A stretch of DNA of 64,000 nucleotides, from assembly GCA_033065855.1 (NCBI GenBank), contig JAVXUO010003001.1, positions 806,001-870,000 of the forward strand. The letters run 5' to 3'. Position numbers and translations under genes: made by a program. The notes under the pieces are model-generated. The model did not search any database. It was given only the letters and a program-made list of their open reading frames with translations, and was not told where the DNA came from. Source of the stretch: Escallonia rubra (Eukaryota; Streptophyta; Magnoliopsida; Escalloniales; Escalloniaceae). Positions 49,360 through 63,809 of this stretch are shown in pieces; the stretch's first letter is position 1, and each line of letters starts with the position of its first letter.

Positions 49360-49700
49360 AACACTATCCCCCCCCCCCCCCCGCGGCGTATAATGTAATT
49401 TTTGGCACATGACAAGGGATCATGCTTTGGTTTTTTTTCCTTTTTTTTTTTTCTCTCTCCTCCTCAAAAACCTTAGGCACCATACTTTAGCTATCGCTTC
49501 ATACTCATTTTACTTATTAATTGAAAAAAGAGCTTCACGTTATCATGAAAATAAATTGTCAAAAGTTTATTTTCTGAACTATCTAGTTTGAAATAAAATT
49601 GAAATGACAGAAATATTATTAATTGATCAACCAACAACAAACATGTCATAGGTAACTTTAAAATGAAAACAATTTCATTATTTTGTTCCTTAATCCGTCA
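49360..49700. repeat. Direct repeat copy 2, starting with poly-C
   Basis: Shares with 48424-48850 the poly-C start, the ACATGACAAGGGATCATGCT segment and the AAATGAAAACAATTTCATT end. Confidence 0.65.
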
Positions 49701-50410
49701 ACGATATCAAATGAAATTCTTCTCCCAATATCAACACAAATACTCTTTGGTTGGAATTAACATGAACCTTGACACCATTTGCGCCTAAGAACACGTTGCG
49801 GTGGTAGGTAACGAAGGAGGAAGGCCTCTCATAGTCAACTGCAGGAGTTGGTCACCGGACCCTACACTGGACCCGCTAGTCACTTAGTACTATTTACTTA
49901 GGAAACGGGTCACCAACTTTTTTTTTGTTTTTTTATGAAGTGGTTGCCAACTTTTTCTAATACCCGAAACTCAGGCTCCATTTGGTAAAACTTAATTTTT
50001 CAGTTTTTTCTCTAATTTTATGGAGAAAATAAACGCGTTTGACACACAGTTTTCGTTTTTTTTTTCTTCAATTTTGAAAACAAGTTTTTAAAACAGAATC
50101 TTAACTGCAACGGGAAGTTTCCAATCTAAAAGACACTAATAACAACATTTTGTCCTCCAGGGGTGGTGAGGGGGAAGTTTCCAATTTCAGAATCTTAACT
50201 GCAACGGGAAAAAAAATCGGATCTTATTGTTGATAAATGCTAGCTTTGTTGACAAATCAATTTCGACTTTATCAAAGTAACACTTACGATCAGGTAATTG
50301 TATCAACTGCTTCCAAACTGTAGAATATTTTGATAAACATCACGTAAGTTTTGGCAATAGGGACATTTCTTACATGATAAAGGAAACGAGAATGACTTCA
50401 CCAACTCCCT
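49701..50410. other. Upstream region of CCoAOMT with a Tourist-like fragment
   Basis: 49980-50100 is related to one end of the 33344-33717 MITE. No other gene. Confidence 0.45.
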
Positions 50411-50464
50411 CAATTGTGGCGGGCCTTGCACTCCTCTCATACGTTTTATAAGTGGGAGTCACAC

Positions 50465-50560
50465 CTGTCGCCCCTTACCCACCACCGCCCTACCCACCTA
50501 TATGTACATATAAATCCAATGATCACCGGCTCCCATAGACAGGTTCACTTGCCAAACCCA
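50465..50560 (+). promoter_or_regulatory. CCoAOMT core promoter with AC-rich elements
   Basis: A TATA box (CATATAAATCC, 50507-50517) lies about 110 bases before the ATG. Just upstream are CTTACCCACCACC (50475-50487) and CCCTACCCACCTA (50488-50500). These resemble the AC elements (ACC(T/A)ACC type) bound by MYB factors that switch on lignin genes. Assignment is by motif only. Confidence 0.55.
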
Positions 50561-50622
50561 TCAACTCCAGCGAAAACTAGAGCAAAAAGAGAATTCGTTA
50601 GCTCAAACATATACTAGTAGTA

Positions 50623-53059
<2,437 letters not shown>

Positions 53060-53289
53060 TCAACGGTCCATGTTTATTTGTGAACTTCAGTATTAATCGG
53101 AGGTGGTCCGTCAATAAGCCACATATTTGAAAGAAATTTGAAGTTTCCAATTTCCATTTTCACTGCTGTAATTACTCAAATGTTGCAATATTAAGCTATG
53201 ATTATCACAAACTATATGATTGGCTCCCACGGTACAACTGTGAGGCTACTTATTATGTACGGCAATTTATTGTTTTTGCCTAATAAAAA

Positions 53290-54231
53290 GAAATTGGGTG
53301 GAATCTAACAAGATGGGGGAATTTTCGAATTATAGGGATCGAGATTTTATTATTGACTCGTCTCATCCATTAGTTACACTCCATCATTACCATCAGTGTT
53401 ATATTGAATTTTGTTCTCCCCTTTTAGCCCATCAATATCTATCTATACCTTGTGTAAAGGGAATACCCATTTTGGTGTAACACAACTATCCATCTAAAAT
53501 GATGATGGGTCTCGTTCTAAGAAAGAATTTTAAAAAGTGACACAAAAGAAAATATTTAAATAGTAATAACTACCTATAAGGACATGTTTAGTTTTTATAA
53601 TTATAATTTATTAAAAAAATATTGTTAAAAAATGACACAAAATTTATTTTAAAGGTCAAGCTTGGCATAATAAATAAATTTAAAAATGATACAAAATAGT
53701 AAATAACTACACATGCATGATACTTGATTATTTTGAACAAAATTTATTTCAGATGCGTGTGCGACCCCGACTAGTTGGGATAAAGGGGAAACTTGTCCCA
53801 AATTTGGGGCATCACCATAAGTTTGCTGCATCCCAAAAAGCCCAAAGGTTATGCTTGTGGGTTAAGATTTATTTTAGGTACATTGGACAAGAAATACAGA
53901 AACTAAAATCTGGGCCAACTGGCCCCCCTACAGTCCGCTTCGAGCCAACTCTCCATTTCGTCTGGCCCATTAGATTGAAGCTCATCTATCTCTGCACATT
54001 TTATCAAGTTTCCCACCACCATGAAAAGCTTTGGACTTTGTCTGGGCCGAAGAAAACCCAGCTCAACCTCGGAGCATTTAGAAGGCCTATAGACCAGGGC
54101 CTAAGAAAAGTCTTTTATGGTTTTTGGGTCTTCATGCCTAAGAAAAGTCGAATTCACTCTAAAGTCCAAACCCATAAGAAAAGTTCAGGCTATAGTGTGG
54201 TGTGGGTTCAGGAAAGCATCATAGGCCGTTA
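53290..54231. other. Downstream of CCoAOMT: intergenic and retroposon-like DNA
   Basis: A segment at 53760-53790 (CGACCCCGACTAGTTGGGAT) resembles the 3' part of common plant retroposons. The open frame 53717-54232 (171 codons) has no recognisable domain and spans this repeat, so it is not called a gene. Confidence 0.4.
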
Positions 54232-54714
54232 GGGATTGATTTTTAAAAGTAAATTTTAATTAAATCAGAATCAGTTTTTAAAATCAGCTTTAATCCATTT
54301 TAAGCATAATATATTAAAAGTTGTTGAAAGTGTTTGAATAAGAAATGATTAAAGTAGGTTTAGTGTGACAACATTACCATATAGTGTTATCAAGTTGAAA
54401 ATGAGCATTTAATGTCTGTTTAAATGTAAGGATATTTTGATAATTCTTTTGGTCAAACCTGATTCTCAAAAACTGATTAAATCTTAATCCAAGAAAATGA
54501 AGATTATGAATTGTTCCCAACCCATTCTGGTCGCACCCAAAGGCCCACTACGGTCCCACTTTGCATGACACGTCCGCACAAGCAACATACATTTTCAACG
54601 CTCACAACCGGTCAAAGCATGCACGCTCAAGTAACGTGACCAAGCCTCATGACACTTCGACCGTCGCACTTCGCCTGTCGCCCAACGACGCGCCATGACA
54701 CTTGCCCAAGGAAG

Positions 54715-54800
54715 TTGGCCTTGGCCTCCCCCTTGGGGTCGGCCTCGGCCTTGGCCTCCCCCTTGGGGTCGGCCTCGGCCTTCCCCTTGGGGTCGGCCTT
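54715..54800. repeat. Short tandem repeat, about 36-bp unit
   Basis: CCTTGGCCTCCCCCTTGGGG with TCGGCCTCGG is repeated about two and a half times. Confidence 0.85.
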
Positions 54801-54879
54801 TGGCCTCTATCCTTAGCACCTTCACTTCTCTTCAAGAGGCCTTGCATCCTTCGCGACGCCCTTCGCCCATCATCCGGAC

Positions 54880-55137
54880 ATCAACCTCGCGACGTCCGTC
54901 GTGCATCACCTTACGGACGTTCGTACATCAACCTCGCGACGTCCGTCGTGCATCACCTTACGGACGTTCGTACATCAACCTCGCGACGTCCGTCGTGCAT
55001 CACCTTACGGACGTTCGTACATCAACCTCGCGACGTCCGTCGTGCATCACCTTACGGACGTTCGTACATCAACCTCGCGACGTCCGTCGTGCATCACCTT
55101 ACGGACGTTCGTACATCAACCTCGCGACGTCCGTCCT
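54880..55137. repeat. 47-bp tandem repeat, about 5.4 copies
   Basis: Units start at 54891, 54938, 54985, 55032, 55079 and 55126, nearly identical. Cores are GACGTCCGTCGTGCATCACC and TTACGGACGTTCGTACATCA. The overlapping long frames here (54695-55587) are repeat translation in all three frames. Confidence 0.95.
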
Positions 55138-55166
55138 GCAACAACCTTCACGACGTCCGTCGTCCA

Positions 55167-55290
55167 TCAACTCCGCGACCCCCGTCGCCCGGACACAACT
55201 TTGCGACCCCCGTCGCCCGGACACAACTCCGCGACCCCCGTCGCCCGGACACAACTCCGCGACCCCGTCGCCCAGACACAACTCCACGAC
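55167..55290. repeat. 28-bp tandem repeat, about 4 copies
   Basis: Unit core GCGACCCCCGTCGCCCGGAC followed by ACAACTCC, with one copy missing a C. Confidence 0.9.
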
Positions 55291-55419
55291 GCTCATCATC
55301 CGTCGCCCGGACGTCGTCTTCATGACCCCCGTCACCGACGTCCGGGCGTCACACTCCAACACTCCGCCGCGCCCGTGCGCCGCGCCGCTGATACAGCCGT
55401 GCCTCCAGGCTCTCTGTCA

Positions 55420-55700
55420 CACTACCGTGCCCCCGGCACCATAAGCACTTTGTCGCGCCCATGCGCCACCGTTGACACCAACGTGCCCCCGGCACCTTAC
55501 GCACTCTGTCGCGCCCATGCGCCACCATTGACACAAACATGCCCCCGGCACCTTACGCACTCTGTCGCGCCCATGCGCCACCATTGACACAAACATGCCC
55601 CCGACACCTTACGCACTCCATCGCGCCCGTGCGCCGCGCCATTGACATTGACGTGCCCCCGGCACCTTACTCACTTCATCGCGCCCATGCGCCACAATCA
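55420..55700. repeat. 56-bp tandem repeat, about 5 copies
   Basis: Unit cores ATGCGCCACCATTGACACAA and GTGCCCCCGGCACCTTACGC, with more divergence at both ends of the array. Confidence 0.88.
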
Positions 55701-55794
55701 TGTCATCATGCCCCCGGGCACCACACTCATTCATCACACCATGCGCACCTTGCCTTGGTCATGGAACATGCTTCAACCCACTCTCCGGAGTGTA

Positions 55795-56775
55795 CATCTT
55801 CCGCGGGGATAGGCGACTCCTCCGGGACACTATCTCTGCCAGGGAGCTCTTCAACTCCCCTTCCGCCAGGTAGACGGCTCCTCCGGGATGCTACCTCGGC
55901 CAGTCGGGTAGACGGCTCCTCCGGGATGCTACCTTGACATGCTCCGAGTGCTCCGGCATAAGGACTCACCCGCGGGGATAGGCGACTCCTCCGGGACACT
56001 ATCTCTGCCAGGGAGCTCTTCAACTCCCCTTCCGCCAGGTAGACGGCTCCTCCGGGATGCTACCTTGACTCGCTCCAAGTGCTCCGGCATAAGGACTCAC
56101 CCGCAGGGATAGGCGACTCCTCCGGGACACTATCTGCCAGGGAGCTCTTCAACTCCCCTTCCGCCAGGTAGACGGCTCCTCCGGGATGCTACCTTGGCCG
56201 GCCGGGTAGACGGCTCCTCTGGGATGCTACCTTGGCCTGCGGAATAGACGACTCCTCCGGGACACTATCTCCGTCAGGGTGCCTGCGTGACTGGCCTACG
56301 TGCTCCGGCACTGGGGGCTTGCGTCGGCACCCCTAGGCCAGTCGGGTAGACGGCTCCTCCGGGATGCTACCTTGACTCGCTCCAAGTGCTCCGGCATAAG
56401 GACTCACCCGCGGGGATAGACGACTCCTCCGGGACACTATCTCTGCCAGGGAGCTCTTCAACTCCCCTTCCGCCAGGTAGACGGCTCCTCCGGGATGCTA
56501 CCTTGACTCGCTCCAAGTGCTCCGGCATAAGGACTCACCCGCAGGGATAGGCGACTCCTCCGGGACACTATCTCTGCCAGGGAGCTCTTCAACTCCCCTT
56601 CCGCCAGGTAGACGGCTCCTCCGGGATGCTACCTTGGCCGGCCGGGTAGACGGCTCCTCTGGGATGCTACCTTGGCCTGCGGAATAGACGACTCCTCCGG
56701 GACACTATCTCCGTCAGGGTGCCTGCGTGACTGGCCTACGTGCTCCGGCACTGGGGGCTTGCGTCGGCACCCCTA
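55795..56775. repeat. Higher-order repeat built from about 130-bp units
   Basis: Subunits contain GGCGACTCCTCCGGGACACT and TAGACGGCTCCTCCGGGATG. A larger 440-bp period is visible: the block starting ACCTTGGCCGGCCGGGTAGA recurs at 56191 and 56631 with the same following sequence through TGCGTCGGCACCCCTAG. Confidence 0.92.
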
Positions 56776-57552
56776 GGGACTATGACCCCCGGGTCACTTC
56801 GAGACGGGAGCAGGTCTTCGGAGGGCATCGCGCCTAGTTCACCTGGCAGTTGGGCGTCGGGTCTTCCCCACCGCTGTCAGGCCTGTGGGACTCCGCAAGG
56901 GCTTGGATTGGAGGCTAGATCAAGGGGGTTCTCTGGCCACACCGATGCGGTGGGAGCCAGTCTTTCCAGATAGACAGAGCGACGCTGTGAGGAGCAGGCC
57001 GGTTGAATATGCGATCTGACAGTCCATGGAGCACCGGCACCCGTGGACCCCCCGGTGACGTGTCATTCCCGGGGAGCGCCACGTGTCGGTTTATGACATC
57101 ATCATCTCAATCTCTATAAATAGAGGTCTTGAGAATTCATTTGAGGAGGAACAGTTGGACATTTTCAGAACATATTTCACTTTCTCACTCTAGAATCCTA
57201 GAGAGAAACATACAAGACCCTGACTTTGGACCTAAGCATCGGACTGTGACTGTCGTCGTATATTCATCCTGCGCTATTGCCCTCGCAGCACTGCCACCCT
57301 CAAGCTCTGTCTGGGAAGCCCTTGGTCTCTGCCCTTGTTCCACCCTTGCTGTCTCTCACTTTACATACTTGGAAGCTGACTCGGACTGCAGCCTTTGTGG
57401 CACCTCTACGTAAGTAAGAACTCACTTTCCTTTAATCAGTTTTGAGTAAATTGAAGCAAATTTAAACACTTTACTTTTTTTAACCAAACACTTCAAACCT
57501 GATTTAATCTGAATTTAATCAAGTTTGACCATTTTAGAATCAATCCCAAATA

Positions 57553-58270
57553 CCATCTTAGTATATGGTGACAACTGGCAATCATGAAAAGTGACATAAG
57601 TTAGTGAATCTGATCTGATGATTTTAAAATGGTAAACAATTAAAATGACAAAACAAAAAAGTTAGTACTCAGGAAACATATTTCTTTACATGTGGGAAGT
57701 GTACCCTTCAAATCGTTAAAAATGAGATCTAAGTCTTAGTTGACACGGACACTAAAGCTGGTCGAAAGATGCCTTTAATCGTTCAAACCAAAACAAAAGG
57801 ACAGGCCAAACATTGCATTAAGCATTTTTTTTCTCTTTTTGAAACAATCCTGGTTCTCTTGTTTCACCTCTTTCGTTTACCATGAAACCTCAAGCTCTGT
57901 TTCTTGATGTTTAGGTTGATTGTGCAGTTATGTGTAGTCAGACTACTACATATGAGGCATTAGTCACATACACTCTCTTCTTTTGTTTTTTTTTCCAACT
58001 GTTTATCTACTGTCTAAACGATTAAACGTATATAAAATTGTCTTGATTCGCAATGACTTCAGGAGTGAGAGTGGATTTCTGGCTAACACACCTCAGAAAA
58101 AAAGTAGACGAGCTGAAATATTAGGGACAATCAAAACTCTCCTCGACAGTTAAGTTGTTAGGATTGTGAAATTCACGTTTCCTTTTCAATCCACCATGAA
58201 ACTTCAGTGTTCGTTTGGATATCTCGAGCCTTTTCTCTCTTGTTTTTTTTTATGTTTAAGAGGAGAAATG
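57553..58270. other. Intergenic DNA
   Basis: No gene recognised. Confidence 0.4.

Positions 58271-58271
<1 letters not shown>

Positions 58272-58318
<47 letters not shown>
58272..58318. repeat. (TA)n microsatellite
   Basis: About 46 bases of TA repeat. Confidence 0.9.
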
Positions 58319-58319
<1 letters not shown>

Positions 58320-58575
58320 TTACAAGCCGACCCGACTAGATCGACTATTATACAGACAAAGGACAACATCAAATGCTATCAATAACGCAGCAGATTAACA
58401 ACTAACCTAAAACCCCAATACAAATTACAATTAGATTGAAGCAGAGCATATCCTACACTTCAACCTAATTTTTCGTAACTTGCCGAGGTGAACAGTTACA
58501 ATTTCTCTCTTGTTGTTTAATTCGATTGTGCAACTATCTATATCTTCTTCTGTGCTCTTATTTATTTTGCTAAAT

Positions 58576-59079
58576 GGCAAATTACCCCCCTACAGTTTGT
58601 CATTTTAGACAAATAAAGCCGTAACTTTTCACATTGAACATTTACTACCACAACGCTAGATTTTGACAATTGCACTCAAATCAGTTTATCCTATAAAGCT
58701 GTTAAGGGATGTGAATTTGTGACACTCAGGTGACTTTTTCGAAAGACAACTTAGTCAAAAAGATAAGAACGAACAAACTAATCTAAATCACTGTTTTGAA
58801 AAAAAAAACCCTTTTTTCCCTCTCTCATTTCTCTCTCTTGTTCTGGTCCATTCACATGGAAAGGGGAAAAGAAAGGGGAAAAAAACGATTTCTTGTTGTT
58901 GGTTTATGTATGTTTACACACTAGCTGACTTTTATATAATGTTTATTTAGTATTTGGTGTGGTTTAGGCTAATTTTATATTTTGATGCTCAGCGGTTGGA
59001 AGTGTCATTGGTGTATGTACTTTTTATTTCCTTACCCACTATGCAGTAATTGTAACTTGACTGCTTTGTAGTCTTTTGT
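58576..59079. other. Possible single Mutator-type terminus and intergenic DNA
   Basis: GGCAAATTACCCCCCTACAG with GTCATTTTAG at 58576 resembles a Mutator-like TIR tip; no matching end was found. Nothing else was recognised. Confidence 0.35.
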
Positions 59080-59103
59080 GTATATATATATATATATATA
59101 TAT
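59080..59103. repeat. (TA)n microsatellite
   Basis: About 24 bases of TA repeat directly bordering the palindrome-containing segment. Confidence 0.9.
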
Positions 59104-59790
59104 GAGAAATGATCCGTTGAGAGCGCTAACAAACTGAGTTAAGTTGCTAGCGCGATCTGACCGTCTACGCGCGATCTGTGGACGGTCCAAATCTTTTTTT
59201 TTTTGTTTTTTTTTTAATCTGTCCGCTACATTATGTAGCGGACGATATTTTGACAAAAATACCCTCCTGTTCCATCCGCTACATTATGTAGCGGACAAGT
59301 AGACACTACCTTTTTCTCTCTTTCTCTCTCCTTTCTCATTAATTTTCTGACACATCTCTCTCTCACGTCAATTTCTCACTTTCTCTCTCTTCTTTTCTCT
59401 CAGATCTTTTTTGTTCTCTCTCATCCTCCTTTGTCATCCTTTCTCTCATCCTCCTCTCCATGCTAACTTCTGTCGACTAGCTCTTAACTGGAGATCATTT
59501 ATATTTCATGTCGCGGACATGGTTTAGGTAAGTTTAAGGAGACACTGGGATCTCCGTGATAGTTTGTAGGAGGAGGATGATGGAACTTTTAAAGCTGGGT
59601 GATGTTAGCTGCTGAAGAAAATTCTAGAAAGCTTATGCCGTGTGATATTTGGGCTTATTATTGTACCCCTGTTTGGAACAAGCTCAGCATTTTTAGTATG
59701 TAGGTTGTATTTGCATTTCCAGAAACAGTTCTTTCTCTTTTTCTTTTTTAATCATTCGCTCCGCTACATTATGTAGCGGAGTAGTCTTCT
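59104..59790. repeat. Segment with three near-identical palindromes
   Basis: Palindromes at 59221-59243, 59275-59295 and 59759-59781 share arms CCGCTACAT and ATGTAGCGG around a single T. At the left edge an inverted pair GACCGTC (59159) and GACGGTC (59193) encloses GCGCGATC words. Between them is a C/T-rich stretch (59310-59460). No coding frame was found; it may be a MITE-type element inserted in a TA tract. Confidence 0.6.
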
Positions 59791-60547
59791 GACTTTTTTT
59801 TTTCTCATTCTCTCTCCTTCTTCCATCAATGGTCGACCCTTTTACTTATTCTTCTTCTTCTCCTTCAACGGGGGTTATCAACCTTTCATCAGCACCCGTG
59901 GCCTCTTCTGTCGAACCCATGTTCGTACTGATGGCCCTCTGAATAGAACAGAAAAACTATGTCATGCATCAAAGAAACAGCTACCTAACCGAGGCATATA
60001 TAAGGGAGAACAAAACAATTGCACAGCAGTCGACAAACAACAAGACATGGATGTGGAAGAAGGGAGGGAGGAACTGCGTACCTGCATGCTTGACGATTGA
60101 CCTTATGGTTCCCTTTGCCAATCTTATGGTCTTAGTTATAGTGTTTGCTGAGTCGTAGCGTATCCAATTCCGTAGCGTAGTTATTATCCCATGGTTAATC
60201 GTAGGTGGGTCCAAGCATTGAAGTTCTAGTAATAAATAAATTTCATAAAAAGATTTAAAAAAAGAAAAAAGAAAAATACAAGGTGTGGAATTTGGAGTAT
60301 ATAATTTTCGGGCGTCTAACAAATATTTGTCACTGAATGGTGAATTCTTTTTTTAGCTTTAGCCTTGAAGGGGACCAATAACCGTTAGCTCGCCCTTTTA
60401 TTGACCCTTTTGGCATTCTTTTTGGTGTTTGATTGTTTTTTTTTTTTTGGTATCCCTCTTAGAAGGGCGACCCAATTGGTAATCTATAAGTTCTTTCATT
60501 TTATCCACTGTAGTCTACTAGTTAGAAATTTTCTCATAGTAAATATT
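59791..60547. other. Intergenic DNA
   Basis: Small opposing frames at 59964-60322 without domains. No gene called. Confidence 0.4.
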
Positions 60548-62977
60548 TATACTACTTATTAAAGTATGAAAAGTATGAATAGGTGTAAATCATTTTTCGA
60601 ACAAAATTATCCCTACAATTTTCTTTAATATCATGATTGACCTTGATTATAACCATTCATTAATTAATGTCATGACCCACAAATAACTCTCCATTTCTCC
60701 ATGCTAGATAAATGGTTCCTCTCTCAAAGTTATTATTAAATGCAAGCATGGGTTTTCTCCCTAAATTTATTGAAAACCTTCAACTTTTAGCCAAACTTGA
60801 TTTAATTGATTTAATTTGTCATTCAATTCATCTAAGCTCAACCTCTTCTACGTATCTCACAACACCAAATAAAAGTCAACATCAAGTAATTTCCTTTTCC
60901 TTCATAATCTATCTTATTCTCTTTCAAATTTTAATTGCGGCAAAATTGTAATGATTGAATCTTAATCTCCACCACATCAATACGACACATGATTAAAGAG
61001 GATTACCATCGTACAATGGTTCTCTTGACATTTTCTTCACACATTCCATCTAAACTCTTCTGCTGCAATTTGCACAATCTCCAGGTATGTAAAATAGTTA
61101 TATAAAGCAATACAATAATATGACTACAAAGAGAAATAAAAGTAGATTTGGCCAAAAAATATATATACATATTTACTACCTATCACTTTAAGAAATGGAC
61201 TGGGAATCCATAAAAAGTTTTTCATCATGTCTTCTAATGGATGTAGTAATGTCCTTAAGAATATACATTAATGTTCTTATAATCGAAACCTCCTTAACTC
61301 AAGAAGTACAACAATCATCAAGGTTTTCAACTGGTAACTATAAAAGAACTTTACATAATCTTTTGTGTATGAATATATGGCGCTCATTTACTAATAGATA
61401 AGACAAATACATCTTAATTTAAACTTGAAATACTCACGCTAATAGGAACATTACCATCATCATATGGACAATCATAGTCATAATAAATTCAACGTTGAAA
61501 GCTTTGAGCAGAACATCTATGAATTGTACAGAATTAGCAACATAATATCAGTATTAATCTTGATAGAAAAATGATAACTCACCCTATTCCAAGTAGCCAA
61601 AGGGATATCATCCTTCAAGTAGGCCTTAGATCTTTTTTTTTTTTATGTCTAAAGCAATTAAAGGAGACCAAAAAATACACCAAGTTTACCCTAGATTGCA
61701 AACGTGGGTTGAAGCATTTCATCTATTATAAAGTCAATAAAGAGAAAATACACATTGAATGTGCGAAGTGTTGTAACTTTGTCGTCCAAGCTACCAACAA
61801 ATGAACTATACCATTTGATACCTATATCAGCCAAATTATTTTGAAAAAGACTTTCCTTCATAAGAAAGAAAATATTTACTATTTTTGTGATCTGATCCTA
61901 CGCTACTGCTCTGCAGAGTCGAATTTGTTGATTCTCAAATACCAAGGTATCTCGAATCGGGATTTTGAGCATAAAGATTCGCCCTGAAAATGCTATGCAA
62001 ATTTTTACTTCTGGTTCCGGCGAACGAATAAGCATTGAGTCCTCCTCTTTCCGGACAACACATACAAAGAGACCCGCCAACAGTCAAATAATTAGTGAAT
62101 CTCAATTTTTTCTCACATAATGGAGACATAATTTTTTTGAAATTTATATACACATAAAAGCAAGAACTGTAATCTCCATTTAACGAATCTCATTTTCAAT
62201 CTATTTGTAGCTTTGTTCATTGCTTGATACCTCTCGATCAACTTATTCCTAGCATAAACATAGGTTACATTACTATGAATTTTTTGCATTTTTATTTTTG
62301 ATCTATTTTAATTAGGACGATTACCTGATTCACAAATGAAAATATACCAACAAGATGTCGCACTCATGCAAATGGTAAGTGATGCATGCAATCCACATAT
62401 TTGAGTACACAAATTTCCTAAAGAGAATGCAGTAAAAGAAATTCGAGCTGGTTACGACCTAAAGAGAGTTTGATAAGATTAAAACAATTTTTTATTTTGT
62501 TGTGACGAAATAAGTGAAATCAATCATTTCTTTGTCTAGCACATAGTAGCACTTAATATAATAGGAATTTATCACTACTGGTAGATAACATAATTAGAAT
62601 GTCTGGTGGGATGACATGATAAATAGAATTGATAGTTCACTATACTTACTTTGCATGAACTATGTGAAGATTGCTTGAAGACGTAGGTTTGCACTTGCCA
62701 TACGAATATGTTAGTGAAGTTGAGTTTTAAGCTCTAAATATGAATGAACCACGTCCAAAAGTAAAATTCATTTCCTTCGAAACACTTTTCTCTTCTATGT
62801 TATAGATTTTTACAACCTTTAGAGCTTATACGATGAGGTAAAACTCTAGTAAAAGCAAGATCCTTAAGATAATATCATAGTTGTGTTTGTTACTTTTACA
62901 AACAAATATCATTTCACTTTAACCTCATTTTCTGCGAGGGTGTGCATTTTCGTGCAACGCACGTGCTTTCATCTAGT
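60548..62977 (+). mobile_element. Candidate non-autonomous Helitron
   Basis: The 5' side TTTATACTACTTATTAAAG (about 60547) resembles the TCTATACTACTATTAAAG start of plant Helitrons. The 3' side has a CGTGCAACGCACG hairpin, an A/T spacer and CTAG (62974-62977), then T. No Rep/helicase frame is present. The start lacks the expected TC, so the pairing of these two ends is provisional. Confidence 0.5.
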
Positions 62978-63809
62978 TAGAAAGAAAGGTGCTAGTGTTG
63001 ATATAAGCGTCCAAAACAATATAATTTGTTCAAATGAAATTCTATAACCTTTAGGTGGAGCTAAATTTACACTATTTTTGTTAAAATTTACATCATTCAA
63101 TTATTGAAAAACGCACAATACTGATGAATTTAGTCTCACCAAAACTCTTATCTTTAATAGAAGTATGATCCTATTCGAAAAGAGTAACAAGATTTTATTG
63201 TGTTATCTTTGTCCCTCTTTGCAATTCAAATTTTATATAAAGAAGGATTTCGATCCTTGCGATACCTGGATAACAGCAATTGATACCATGCCACCGCCAG
63301 CATCAAACCGTGAACCTTAGCAGCGTGCAGTCTACATCACCTTTAATATGTTGATTGTTATGCCCTTTCTTGTTGCACCAATAAAAAGAGCAACGCGTCT
63401 AAAATGAAACTCTCCTTGCTAATTTAAACCACTTCTCACAATGCCTCTCTCTTTTCTCTCTGAATCTGACGATGCTTCGACACAAGCAATCTTATTTCTT
63501 AATTCTTTTTTTCCGTCATTGCTGGTGAAAGCTCCCATTCCTTGACCCGGAGCTGCTTAATTTCATTACATTTATCATCCTTTTGGATTATAATTCAGTT
63601 GTGACGTGGGTGCGATGTTAACCAGGTTAATCAGCACATGAATGCTTTTGATTTGGCTGTAAAGTGCAAGTACATATACATGTCCTGCATTGACTCTACA
63701 CTGAGGTTGGGGGCACTCAATAATCCATGTTATATGTGAGGGAATGTGCTAAAGTCCCACATCTGTGGGTTTTTTCTCCTCAGCATATTTTTTCCTCATG
63801 ACCTTCAGA
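62978..63809. other. Intergenic DNA
   Basis: No gene recognised. Confidence 0.4.

Larger units (their letters stand above)
54232..57552. mobile_element. Large composite TIR element carrying a GC-rich satellite island
   Basis: The left terminus GGGATTGATTTTTAAAAGTA and the right terminus (reverse complement) GGGATTGATTCTAAAATGGT both lead into AATTAAATCAGA/ATTAAATTCAGA-type sequence and a shared AAAACTGATTAAA. The interior (54530-57410) is strongly GC-rich and made mostly of tandem repeats. A TATA box follows at 57114-57122, with a leader-like stretch containing CCTAAGCATCGGACTG that resembles a gypsy LTR R-U5 region. It could be an LTR-derived segment trapped in a TIR element. No target duplication was confirmed. 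Confidence 0.55.

Noticed and set aside
53717..54232. 171-codon plus-strand frame downstream of CCoAOMT
   Set aside because: Spans a retroposon-like segment, with no family motif and no splice or promoter support.
54880..55137. CRISPR-like array
   Set aside because: The 47-bp units are head-to-tail with no variable spacers; this is a plant minisatellite.
54695..55937. Frames up to 249 codons in the GC-rich island
   Set aside because: Open in three frames because of tandem repeats; translations are repeated peptides without a domain.
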